The notes under the pieces were generated by a model. The model had not been told where the DNA came from, searched no databases, and worked only from the letters and a program-made list of their open reading frames with translations. A stretch of DNA of 64,000 nucleotides from Chlorobiota bacterium (GTDB lineage Bacteria > Bacteroidota > Bacteroidia > Bacteroidales > VadinHA17): assembly GCA_013152085.1 (NCBI GenBank), contig JAADHC010000048.1, positions 21,790-85,789 on the forward strand, read 5' to 3'. Shown here piece by piece: positions 1 through 8,227 of this stretch (position 1 is the stretch's first letter; the number at the start of each line of letters is the position of its first letter). The translations under genes were made by a program, and so were the position numbers.

Positions 1-27
1 CCGAAATTTCTTTATTACACCTCACCC

Positions 28-99
28 AAAACTTTCTGTGAAAGTTTTGACCTCTCCTCAAGGAGAGGTACAAGTAGTACCCCGAGGCCAGTCTCGGGG
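28..99. repeat. three consecutive perfect hairpins
   Basis: Three perfect inverted repeats follow one another just downstream of the ammonia-lyase stop codon. They are AAAACTTTC/GAAAGTTTT with a 3-base loop (28-48), CCTCTCCT/AGGAGAGG with a 2-base loop (51-68), and CCCCGAG/CTCGGGG with a 6-base loop (80-99). None is followed by a clear T-tract on the minus strand, so a simple intrinsic terminator is not certain. The composition suggests a short intergenic repeat of the REP or MITE kind that may also end transcription or protect the mRNA end. That is inference: copies elsewhere in the genome cannot be checked here. Confidence 0.6.
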
Positions 100-117
100 A
101 ATTCTTAAGATTAAAGG

Positions 118-1635
118 TCAGTGCAACGGCCCGACTTCTTTTTCCACCTCGGTGAGGATCTCACAGGAAGTAACGACATCCTTGATCTTGTTATGATCCA
201 CATATAAAGGCCGGTCTTCGTCCAGGAAATCAATATAATCCCGTATAACCTGATGCGCCCTGGACACACCTTTACCGAAAGTATAATCCCTGAAATCAAG
301 TGCCTGGGCTGCCGCCATAAACTCAATTCCGAGGATAGCCCGGGCATTGTCCAGTATCTGTTCATTTTTCAGTGCCGTGTTCATACCCATGGAAACAAAG
401 TCTTCCTGGTCGGCCGCCGCAGGTATAGACTGAATACAGGCAGGAGCAGAAAGCATCTTTTGTTCAACAATTTGCATATCAGCAGTATACTGGCTAAGCA
501 TCATCCCCGAAAACATACCCGCTCCTTTGGTCAGGAAAGGGGGAAGTCCTTCACTCAGGGCAGGATTCATCAGCCGGTTCAGTCTGCGTTCCGAAATCAC
601 GCTAACCATAGTAACCGCTGTTCCTGCCATATCCATAGGCAAAGATACGGGAGATCCCTGAAAGTTAGCCCCGGTAAGCTGAAGATCATCCTCCGGGAAA
701 AATACGGGATTGTCACCAACACCGTTCAATTCGATTTCCACCTGCGAACGTGCAAAATCAAGGGCATCGAGTGCAGTTCCCAGCACCTGTGGAGTAGAAC
801 GCATGGAGTAAGCATCCTGCACACGATGGGGAATCTTTCCGCCTGACAGGTCACCACCATCGATGAGTTTACGAATGGCACGGGCAATGCGTATGGCTCC
901 CTGAAATCCCCGTACTTCCAGCAGACGGGGATCATAAGGTTTCATATTTGCTTTCAGTGCTTCGAGAGACATTGCCGCGGCAATCTCGGCTTGTTTAAGC
1001 CAGCGGAAAGCATCATAAAGGAAAAGTGCACTCATTCCGGTAAGGAAATTGGAACCGTTGATTGCAGCCAGTCCATCCCTGGCTTCCAGTCCCGGCACCG
1101 TGATTCCGGCCTGTTCCATAGCCTTTTTCCCTTCTGTCAACTGACCCTTATACCATGCCTTTCCTTCGCCCAGCAACAACAGGGCAATTTGTGACATCGG
1201 GGCAAGATCTCCTGACGCACCAACGGATCCTTTACGACATACAAAAGGGGTTACTCCTTTATTCAGCATCTCTGCATACGTCAGGGGAATCTCCGGGCGA
1301 CAGGCAGAATGACCCTTCGAGAGTACATTGATACGACTCAGCATAGCTGCTCTTACCTGTTCGACAGGAGCCGCCTCTCCCATCCCCGCAGCATGATTGT
1401 ACACCAGGTACCGTTGAAACTTTCTTATCTGTGCATCGGATAGTGCAACCTCCGAAAACTCTCCTATCCCAGTATTCACGCCATACATCACCTCCCTCTT
1501 TTCCAATTTCCTTTCGAGCATTGCCCGGCATGCACGGATCCTTTCTATAGCTTTAGGATGAATAACCACGGATTCTTTTCCTCGGGCAACCTTGGTAACC
1601 TTATCAATGGTTAAGTCACTTCCCGTCAAAATCAT
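118..1635 (-). CDS. MIO-type aromatic amino acid / histidine ammonia-lyase (paralogue 1)
   Basis: A 505-residue member of the HAL/PAL family, which deaminates an aromatic amino acid to an arylacrylate and ammonia using the self-formed MIO cofactor. The MIO triad ASG is at residues 140-142 inside GSVGASGDLAPM. The N-terminal catalytic Tyr loop (MYGVNTGIG, about 50-58) and the QEDFVSMG motif are also present. The Glu of QED is typical of histidine lyases. The selectivity pair before AAG is Asn-His (residues 80-81) rather than the usual Ser-His, so the substrate may not be histidine. It ends a minus-strand run hisS, lyase 2, lyase 1, but the 124-base gap carries its own promoter-like TAACTTTG. 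No hutU or hutI lies nearby. Family is certain, substrate is not. Confidence 0.85.
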   Translation of the reverse strand: MILTGSDLTIDKVTKVARGKESVVIHPKAIERIRACRAMLERKLEKREVMYGVNTGIGEFSEVALSDAQIRKFQRYLVYNHAAGMGEAAPVEQVRAAMLSRINVLSKGHSACRPEIPLTYAEMLNKGVTPFVCRKGSVGASGDLAPMSQIALLLLGEGKAWYKGQLTEGKKAMEQAGITVPGLEARDGLAAINGSNFLTGMSALFLYDAFRWLKQAEIAAAMSLEALKANMKPYDPRLLEVRGFQGAIRIARAIRKLIDGGDLSGGKIPHRVQDAYSMRSTPQVLGTALDALDFARSQVEIELNGVGDNPVFFPEDDLQLTGANFQGSPVSLPMDMAGTAVTMVSVISERRLNRLMNPALSEGLPPFLTKGAGMFSGMMLSQYTADMQIVEQKMLSAPACIQSIPAAADQEDFVSMGMNTALKNEQILDNARAILGIEFMAAAQALDFRDYTFGKGVSRAHQVIRDYIDFLDEDRPLYVDHNKIKDVVTSCEILTEVEKEVGPLH

Positions 1636-1674
1636 AATTACTGTTTTTTAATGATCATAATTTTTTTATCCAAT

Positions 1675-1707
1675 CAAAGTTAATTATCGGGAGGAAATGA
1701 TATGCAA
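1675..1707 (-). promoter_or_regulatory. candidate promoter for ammonia-lyase paralogue 1
   Basis: On the minus strand TAACTTTG (1675-1682) matches the Bacteroidetes -7 element TAnnTTTG exactly. A TTG lies upstream at 1705-1707 with a spacing of 22, slightly longer than the usual 19 or so. The ATG is 40 bases downstream. It suggests that this lyase can be transcribed independently of hisS. Confidence 0.45.
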
Positions 1708-1759
1708 CGGATCGTGTGTTTTGAAACATGCAGCAACAATGTTCAATAGCACGAGAATA

Positions 1760-3253
1760 TTACCGGTCAAAACTCCGCAGGAATTCAACGGAGCGATCAA
1801 TATATGGATACAGGGGTTGATCTTCAGTGAGAAAAGGTACCTGCCGGCGATAAGCCGACACAAATTTTTCAAGGTAAGGCGAGGTTTTTCGGGGGCGTCT
1901 GAATTCCAGCGCCTGGGCAGCATTCATTAATTCTATGGCCAGGATCTTTTCGATATTGGTTACCACCTCATAGGCTTTGATGGCTGCTGTAGCCCCCATA
2001 CTCACATGATCTTCCTGGCCCTGAGAGGTTTCTATCGAATCGACACTGGCCGGTGTAGAAAGCTGTTTGTTCAGGCTTACCATGGCGGCGGCAGTATATT
2101 GGGGGATCATAAAACCGGAGTTGAGTCCCGGTTCCGAAACGAGGAAAGAAGGAAGACCGCGTTTCCCGGAAAGCAACTGATAGACTCTTCTTTCAGAGAT
2201 ATTTCCCAGTTCGGCCATGGCTATAGTCAGGTTGTCCAGGGCAAGGGACAGTGGCTGCCCGTGGAAATTTCCGGCAGAAATGATCAGGTCCTCATCGGGG
2301 AAAATGGTAGGATTGTCCGTTACCGAGTTAATTTCATTCTCGAAAACATAGGCTACATAATGAATGGCATCTTTAGATGCCCCGTGAACCTGCGGGATAC
2401 ACCTGAAGGAGTATGGATCCTGGATTGCTTTTCCCGGCCGGTCAATCAGGTCACTCCCCTGCAGAATTTCCCTGACCCTGGAAGCGGTCTGCTTTTGTCC
2501 TTTGTATGGCCGGATCTGCTGTATCAGGGGATGAAAGGGAGAGATATTTCCGTCAAAGGCATCGAGTGAGAGGGACGCAATAATATCCGCCTGGTCGGAA
2601 AGACGGAAAACGGTATGCAGGAGATGCACACCATAGGCACTCATAAACTGTGTTCCGTTAAGCAGGGCAAGACCTTCCTTGCTTTTCAGGTGTAACGGTT
2701 CCCATCCAAGTTTCCGGCATATTTCCGCTCCGGTTATCTTTTTTCCTTCGACCATCACTTCGCCCAGGCCAATCAACGGCAGACTCAAATGAGCCAGCGG
2801 AGCGAGGTCGCCGGAAGCACCGAGTGACCCATACCTGTATACCACAGGCAATACATCGTGATTAAACAGGTCTACCAGCCGTTGAACCGTTTTGGTCTGA
2901 ACTCCGGACATCCCGTAAGAAAGTGCCTGTATTTTCAAAAGCAACATAATACGGACAATATCGGCCGGAACCTCCCCGCCTGTTCCACAGGCATGCGACT
3001 TCACCAGGTTGGACTGAAGTATCTCCAGTTGGTCATCAGGAATAATTTTATCGAAGAGCGCACCAAAGCCGGTGTTGATTCCATACAAGGGGGTTTTGGT
3101 TTCCCGGATCTTCCGGTCCAGATAATTCCTGCAGGTAGTGATCTTTTCCAATGCATCCCTTCCCAGCACCAGTTTCTTCTTATGGCGCAGGATGGTATGA
3201 ATATCCGTAAGGGTTATTTTGTCAGAGGAAATAACATGAGTGTTTTCATCCAT
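1760..3253 (-). CDS. hutH: histidine ammonia-lyase (paralogue 2)
   Basis: A 497-residue HAL-family enzyme, close to the usual HutH length. Histidine ammonia-lyase converts L-histidine to trans-urocanate and ammonia, the first step of histidine degradation. The MIO triad ASG is at 146-148 (GSLGASGDLAPL) and the Tyr loop is LYGINTGFG. The selectivity pair is Ser-His at 86-87 as in classical HutH, and GQEDHVSMG supplies the histidine-lyase Glu. It starts 22 bases after the hisS stop with no promoter in between, so co-transcription with hisS is likely. The rest of the hut pathway is not in the window. It is only moderately similar to the downstream paralogue, so the two are an old duplication. 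Confidence 0.85.
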   Translation of the reverse strand: MDENTHVISSDKITLTDIHTILRHKKKLVLGRDALEKITTCRNYLDRKIRETKTPLYGINTGFGALFDKIIPDDQLEILQSNLVKSHACGTGGEVPADIVRIMLLLKIQALSYGMSGVQTKTVQRLVDLFNHDVLPVVYRYGSLGASGDLAPLAHLSLPLIGLGEVMVEGKKITGAEICRKLGWEPLHLKSKEGLALLNGTQFMSAYGVHLLHTVFRLSDQADIIASLSLDAFDGNISPFHPLIQQIRPYKGQKQTASRVREILQGSDLIDRPGKAIQDPYSFRCIPQVHGASKDAIHYVAYVFENEINSVTDNPTIFPDEDLIISAGNFHGQPLSLALDNLTIAMAELGNISERRVYQLLSGKRGLPSFLVSEPGLNSGFMIPQYTAAAMVSLNKQLSTPASVDSIETSQGQEDHVSMGATAAIKAYEVVTNIEKILAIELMNAAQALEFRRPRKTSPYLEKFVSAYRRQVPFLTEDQPLYPYIDRSVEFLRSFDR

Positions 3254-3275
3254 CCCTGGTTATCTTAATACGTTA

Positions 3276-4646
3276 TTATTTCTTGATCAAAGAATCGGCA
3301 ACTTCTTCAAACGTAACCCGGATTTGCCTGCCTGTTTCCATATTTTTCAGACTGACAACCCCCTGGCTCATCTCTTCCTCTCCTGTCAGAATAACAAAAG
3401 GGATATTTTTCTGATTGGCATATTGCATTTGTTTTTTAATTTTTGCCTGATCGGGATAAACCTCGGCGGCAACATTGTGATCACGCAGTTTCCGCACCAG
3501 CGGTAATATGTACGACAACTCCTTTTCTCCGAAATTCAGGAACAGTACCTGTGTTGAGCTGTCCTGCAAAGGAGGAAACTTTCCGGTCTGTGCAAGGACA
3601 TCATAAATACGGTCGGCACCAAACGAGACCCCCACCCCCGATACATCCGGCAGTCCGAAAATTCCCGTAAGGTCATCATACCTTCCCCCGCCACAGATAC
3701 TGCCTCCGTCCCATCCGGCAGCCACTACTTCAAAGATGGTTCCCGTATAGTAATCCAATCCTCTTGCCAGTGTAAAATCAAACTCACAACTTTTATCCAC
3801 GCCGGTTTCTGCGGCATAGGTAAGTATTTTCGCCATTTCGTCAAGACCTGTTTGTTCCTGACCCGTATTTCCCAGTTTTTCGCTCAGGAAGCTGATTTTT
3901 TCATTGTTGCTTCCGGAAAAGGAGAGAAACGATTCCATTTTCCGGACAGCCGGTTCATCAAAACCTCTCTCCCTGAGTTCCGCCAGCACTTTTTCATCCC
4001 CGATTTTATTTCTTTTATCCAATGCCTGCGTCAGCCCGGTAAGTTTATCCGGTACTCCCATGTATTCTGCAATTCCCGCAAGTATTTTACGGTGATTCAG
4101 CTTTATCACCACTTTTATCCCCAATAACCGGAATACCTCCTCCATGATCATCAGCAACTCCGCTTCATTCAACAGTGACCTGCTGCCGATTACATCGACG
4201 TCACACTGGTAAAATTCACGGTACCTGCCCTTTTGTGGGCGGTCGGCCCGCCAGACAGGTTGGATCTGGTATCTTTTAAAAGGGAAAGACAATTTATTTC
4301 TATGCCGGACAACAAAACGGGCAAAAGGGACGGTAAGATCATAGCGTAGTCCCTTTTCACAGATACGGCCGGCAAGCTTTGACGGAGTAAGGCTAAGGCG
4401 TTCTTCCTCCGTTACCCCGGTAAGGAAATTTCCCGAATCAAGAATTTTAAAAATCAGGCGGTCGCCTTCGTCACCGTATTTTCCAAGGAGGGTAGTAAGA
4501 TTTTCCATGGCCGGTGTTTCAATCGGGAGATAACCGTATCTTGTAAAAACATTTTCAATAACAGAGAAGATGTATTTTCTCCGGATGGCTTCGACCGGGG
4601 TAAAATCCCTGGTACCTTTAGGAATAGAAGGATTCAGTACTGACAT
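3276..4646 (-). CDS. hisS: histidyl-tRNA synthetase
   Basis: Class II aminoacyl-tRNA synthetase that charges tRNA-His in the cytoplasm. The start at Met27 of the track ORF (456 residues) is chosen because MSVLNPSIPKGTRDF is the family N-terminus and because a -7 promoter element lies inside the longer reading. Visible signatures are the motif 2 region QIQPVWRADRPQKGRYREF, the histidine-specific ARGLDYYTG motif and SICGGGRYD. The C-terminal part from about residue 365 is the anticodon-binding domain. It is first in a minus-strand operon with a histidine ammonia-lyase, which pairs histidine use for translation with histidine breakdown. Confidence 0.95.
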   Translation of the reverse strand: MSVLNPSIPKGTRDFTPVEAIRRKYIFSVIENVFTRYGYLPIETPAMENLTTLLGKYGDEGDRLIFKILDSGNFLTGVTEEERLSLTPSKLAGRICEKGLRYDLTVPFARFVVRHRNKLSFPFKRYQIQPVWRADRPQKGRYREFYQCDVDVIGSRSLLNEAELLMIMEEVFRLLGIKVVIKLNHRKILAGIAEYMGVPDKLTGLTQALDKRNKIGDEKVLAELRERGFDEPAVRKMESFLSFSGSNNEKISFLSEKLGNTGQEQTGLDEMAKILTYAAETGVDKSCEFDFTLARGLDYYTGTIFEVVAAGWDGGSICGGGRYDDLTGIFGLPDVSGVGVSFGADRIYDVLAQTGKFPPLQDSSTQVLFLNFGEKELSYILPLVRKLRDHNVAAEVYPDQAKIKKQMQYANQKNIPFVILTGEEEMSQGVVSLKNMETGRQIRVTFEEVADSLIKK

Positions 4647-4671
4647 CGTATTGCGGTTAGCATGGTTACTG

Positions 4672-4701
4672 CAAAGATAGGAAAGAAATTCACCCTCCGC
4701 A
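4672..4701 (-). promoter_or_regulatory. candidate hisS promoter
   Basis: Minus-strand TATCTTTG (4672-4679) matches the Bacteroidetes -7 consensus. The -33 position is only TGC. Expected transcription would begin about 20 bases before the ATG at 4646. This favours that start over the upstream one in the ORF track. Confidence 0.5.
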
Positions 4702-4739
4702 GGGAATATCCGCCGAGGCAACATTATGCAGAACCCGGA

Positions 4740-5585
4740 TTAATATTTTCCGAGGCGTTTGAAGTCCGAAAGCAGCATTCCGTCAGGACGTTTTGCCGAC
4801 AGGAGGTGAAAATCAAAGAAATAAATTTTCCCGTTGGTTCCCATCAGGATTTTATACACCCTGCCACTTTTTGCCGTTCCTTCGGGCCCGACCTTAAAAA
4901 GAAAGATAAACGGTTCGGGAGGATTTGCAATAGCTTCTACCAGTTCGTCACGGGAGACCACTTTAACCGGATGCTTATAAAGTTGTTCTATTTTTTTCTC
5001 AGAATCAACTTCTTTGGTCAAATCCTCACGGGCAAGCCATAGAGGATAATTCCTGACATGCGGGATATTCTTGTTATAGTAACGAAGATTCCTAAGAGGT
5101 TTTGGATTTGACAACGAAGACATTAGCTTCACATGCTCCTGCATAAACTTCAGGATCAGGGGCAACATGACGGGGTAACAGGGATCTTCAACTTTTGTAT
5201 AGTTGAGGGGGAAGGAACAAAACTCCGGCATTTTCGACATATTGTTCACATTGTCACCCAGGAGAAGATTTAAAAAGTCATAATGGATGTTGGCCTTGTC
5301 GTTTTCAAATCCCGTTTCGGTAAGGATAATAAATGAATAAGCGGCATCCGACTTCTTCTCCTTAAAAGTATCGTAATCGATAAATTCATAGGGCGTTATC
5401 GTCCAGTTTTGTTCCATGGCTTTTTTGATCAGCGCATTGAATGTAGAGAACATCCCCTCCTCGAGGACAACAAGGGTCTTTGAGTTCATAAATTTTTCTA
5501 TCTGCCCCGGTGTGGGAAAAGGAGCCTGGGCCGAAACAATCACAGAAAAAAGCAATACGTAAATCAACAGAAAGGTCTTTTTCAT
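4740..5585 (-). CDS. secreted protein of unknown function
   Basis: Not recognised as a named family. The 281-residue product begins with MKKTF and a hydrophobic stretch ending in VVSAQA-like residues (SVIVSAQA), a good Sec signal peptide with cleavage near residue 20. The mature part is soluble, mixed alpha/beta in character, with two Cys (PEFCSFPL and DPCYPVM) 13 residues apart that could form a disulfide in the periplasm. No lipobox or C-terminal sorting domain is visible. It lies 46 bases downstream of another exported protein on the same strand and the two probably form a transcription unit. A role in the cell envelope is inference only. Confidence 0.7.
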   Translation of the reverse strand: MKKTFLLIYVLLFSVIVSAQAPFPTPGQIEKFMNSKTLVVLEEGMFSTFNALIKKAMEQNWTITPYEFIDYDTFKEKKSDAAYSFIILTETGFENDKANIHYDFLNLLLGDNVNNMSKMPEFCSFPLNYTKVEDPCYPVMLPLILKFMQEHVKLMSSLSNPKPLRNLRYYNKNIPHVRNYPLWLAREDLTKEVDSEKKIEQLYKHPVKVVSRDELVEAIANPPEPFIFLFKVGPEGTAKSGRVYKILMGTNGKIYFFDFHLLSAKRPDGMLLSDFKRLGKY

Positions 5586-5631
5586 TTTTTATGATTTTGG
5601 GTTAAACCACCGGAAACTACCAACCCCCTGA

Positions 5632-6348
5632 CTACCGGTTTACCGGCAGATATACGGGATTCCGTTCATTGAATTTCCGGATATAAAGGAATTTAAGTTG
5701 TTTCTTTTTTTTGTTTCTCAATCGAACATATTCGTCATATAATTGAGGATCGCGCATCAGGGCCATCTCAATACTCTGGGTATTGTATTCCATAACCTTT
5801 CCGGTCTCAAAATCAAGAATAAACTGTCGCATCTCGGTTTTCGTATAGGTTTCGGTAGGATAATAACCCGGATAAGCCCGGTAATAATAAGGATAATTAA
5901 ACCGGTAGTAAGGATCGACATAGCGGGTATCGTAAGTAGTAATCATTCCGACGAAATGGCATATTCCGCCGACAATACTGATACGGCTAAAATTGTTATC
6001 GAGCTGAATATAGAGAATTCCGTTTTTGGCATATCCCCAGATATTTTCTTTTTTCACCTGTTTCCGCAGACCGAAATCATCAAAATAGGATATTACCTCC
6101 TGTTCGAAAACCTTATCAAAGAATTCCCTGTCGTTATAAGATACTGTCGTAAGGATACGGGCTTTAGGAACAGGATTATTGTTTTTCACCTGGTTAAAAT
6201 CGAGAAAAATACCATTCCTGAATTTAAAGTTCTGATCCAATTTTTCCTTATCAGGCTTTACGGTCTGCGGGAAAGATGTTATCCCGACGCTACTCAGCAA
6301 AAGGAGCAACAACATGCCGATTTTTCGTTTAAAACCCATTTCATACAT
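5632..6348 (-). CDS. secreted protein with Tyr/Pro-rich segment, unknown function
   Basis: A 238-residue product with a signal peptide (IGMLLLLLLSSVGITSF) and no recognised domain. ATG codons at 6348 and 6339 are both possible; MGFKRKIG from 6339 looks like the more usual signal-peptide start. A striking aromatic stretch, YVDPYYRFNYPYYYRAYPGY, lies around residues 143-162. The C-terminus is strongly basic (RNKKKKQLKFLYIRKF). It appears to be the first gene of a two-gene unit with the secreted protein at 4740-5585. The Tyr-rich stretch resembles low-complexity regions of envelope proteins. No catalytic motif is visible and function is unknown. Confidence 0.7.
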   Translation of the reverse strand: MYEMGFKRKIGMLLLLLLSSVGITSFPQTVKPDKEKLDQNFKFRNGIFLDFNQVKNNNPVPKARILTTVSYNDREFFDKVFEQEVISYFDDFGLRKQVKKENIWGYAKNGILYIQLDNNFSRISIVGGICHFVGMITTYDTRYVDPYYRFNYPYYYRAYPGYYPTETYTKTEMRQFILDFETGKVMEYNTQSIEMALMRDPQLYDEYVRLRNKKKKQLKFLYIRKFNERNPVYLPVNR

Positions 6349-6484
6349 TATCTTCAGGTATTAAAAATACGCCATTCGGAAATGATACGCAACAATTCTA
6401 ATCCATATCATACAAATATCATACCTCAACAAGCGTGAAATTTCATTGATTTTTATTACATTTCACCTCCAGAAAACGAAACAC

Positions 6485-8227
6485 ATGAGCAGGAAAAAGG
6501 AGAAACAGCATCTGTTATTTAAGTTTACCGGACGAGACGGGGTTATACAGGAAGTCCGGTACAAGTCTGTCATCATTAATATTCTTACCATTTCCTATAT
6601 TCTGATTACGCTCATATCCTTTTTAATTAATATCGATCAGAAATGGTTAATATGGATTAATTCACCTGTTGTTATTGTCCTTTTGCTTTTGAATTATCTG
6701 TTATACCGAAAAAAAAAGTACATCAGGTTATATGCGTTGGGATTTCTGGGGATCGGGATACTTGATGTATTCTTTTCACTGGTTTTTGTCACTTCAAACA
6801 CTTCCTGGCCTTTGTTATGGGTACTGATCATCCCTCCACTGGCTATTTTTCTCCTCGACCTGAAGTGGGGATCCCGGTTGTCAATTGCCTTATTTCTGGC
6901 ACTTACCGGATTCCTGATTTTTTCCCCATCTTACCTGGATGCCCATTATTTTAATGAATTTTTCCTTTTTTCGTATCTGTTTACTTACCTTTTTCTTTTG
7001 GCCATTAGCAGTCTGTTTGTATTTTTTATTACAAAATCAATTCATCAGTTAAGGCAGGCAAATGAAAATATTACAAAAGCCAATGAAAACAGGGAAAAAT
7101 TTCTTGCCCATCTATCCCACCAGATCCGAACGCCGCTGAACGATATCATGGCTTTTAACGAGATGATCCAGAAACTTGAAATACCTGAAAAAAGCCGGGA
7201 ACTTTTTGAAATGATCAGGGCTTCCTCTCAAAATCTTGTTCATGCTGTCGGTTCCTTTAACCGCATCGGGAAAATTTCCGCCGGGAAGAAGAAAAAAATT
7301 TCCAAAGTCCCTTTTGATATTATCCGGCATTTAAGTCAACTGGAGAATTCTATAAACCGGCAGAATAAAGATAAAATGATCATCCGCATCCGGACAAAAG
7401 GATATCTCCCGGACCAGGTGAGCGGAGATCCGGTTATTTTAAACCAGATATTTCTGAGTCTGGTCGAAGGCATTCTGCGGAATACTACGCCACAACATCT
7501 CCTGGAGGTTCATATTGATGCTACTTTTGAAACCCATGGACGTAATGTTAATTTTACGGCCGTGACAACAAGCAATCCGCCTCTGCCATTTGTTCCGGAA
7601 AAATTCAGTCAATTACGTACTCTGGCAGGCGCAGGTGTAAATGCCATCAGTGCCAATGAGGATTTACCTTACCTGAACCTTTTATTATGCATGGATTTCT
7701 GTCATCAACTTAACGGGGAACTCGAGCTGACAGAGGATGAAGAAAACCAGCCACTTAAAATTAAGATCACCCTGCCGTTCATGTTGACTGAGACAACGAT
7801 AAGGACTCCCACTACGCTGACAGAAGAACTGACACACGAGAAAAAGACGACACTCACAGAATCCAATGTACTACTGGTTGAGGACAATCCTATCAACCAG
7901 AAAATTGTCATGGCCAGTTTAAAACCCCATGTTAAAAACATTGATCTGGCCGAAGACGGGAAACAGGCACTGGAATTTTACGGAAAGAACCGGTATGACT
8001 TTATCCTGATGGATATACAGATCCCTGTAATGGATGGCATGCTGGTAACCAAAAAAATACGGGAAATTGAAACCAGTACAAGTACCCATACACCGATCAT
8101 AGCTGTTACGGCAAATGCTATGCCCGGCGACCGGGAGACCTGCCTCTCGGCAGGCATGGACGAATATATTAGCAAACCTTTTCTGATCAACCAGCTTATA
8201 GACAAGATGAAAAGTTTACTGGACTGA
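6485..8227 (+). CDS. membrane hybrid histidine kinase-like protein with degenerate ATPase domain and C-terminal receiver
   Basis: The ATG at 6485 gives 580 residues; the track start at 6446 is a TTG 39 bases upstream. Six hydrophobic segments (about residues 27-190) are followed by a short linker and a dimerisation domain with a good H-box, SHQIRTPLN, His212. The following catalytic domain is abnormal. The N-box position reads LSLVEGILRNT without the Mg-binding Asn, no DxGxG box is present, and the GLGL region reads DLPYLNLLLC. The receiver domain (about 460-580) is intact, with VEDN, LMDIQIPVMDG (Asp510) and ISKPF. It probably receives or relays phosphate rather than autophosphorylating. It converges with and overlaps a SpoIIE-type phosphatase by 12 bases. 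Confidence 0.85.
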   Translation: MSRKKEKQHLLFKFTGRDGVIQEVRYKSVIINILTISYILITLISFLINIDQKWLIWINSPVVIVLLLLNYLLYRKKKYIRLYALGFLGIGILDVFFSLVFVTSNTSWPLLWVLIIPPLAIFLLDLKWGSRLSIALFLALTGFLIFSPSYLDAHYFNEFFLFSYLFTYLFLLAISSLFVFFITKSIHQLRQANENITKANENREKFLAHLSHQIRTPLNDIMAFNEMIQKLEIPEKSRELFEMIRASSQNLVHAVGSFNRIGKISAGKKKKISKVPFDIIRHLSQLENSINRQNKDKMIIRIRTKGYLPDQVSGDPVILNQIFLSLVEGILRNTTPQHLLEVHIDATFETHGRNVNFTAVTTSNPPLPFVPEKFSQLRTLAGAGVNAISANEDLPYLNLLLCMDFCHQLNGELELTEDEENQPLKIKITLPFMLTETTIRTPTTLTEELTHEKKTTLTESNVLLVEDNPINQKIVMASLKPHVKNIDLAEDGKQALEFYGKNRYDFILMDIQIPVMDGMLVTKKIREIETSTSTHTPIIAVTANAMPGDRETCLSAGMDEYISKPFLINQLIDKMKSLLD

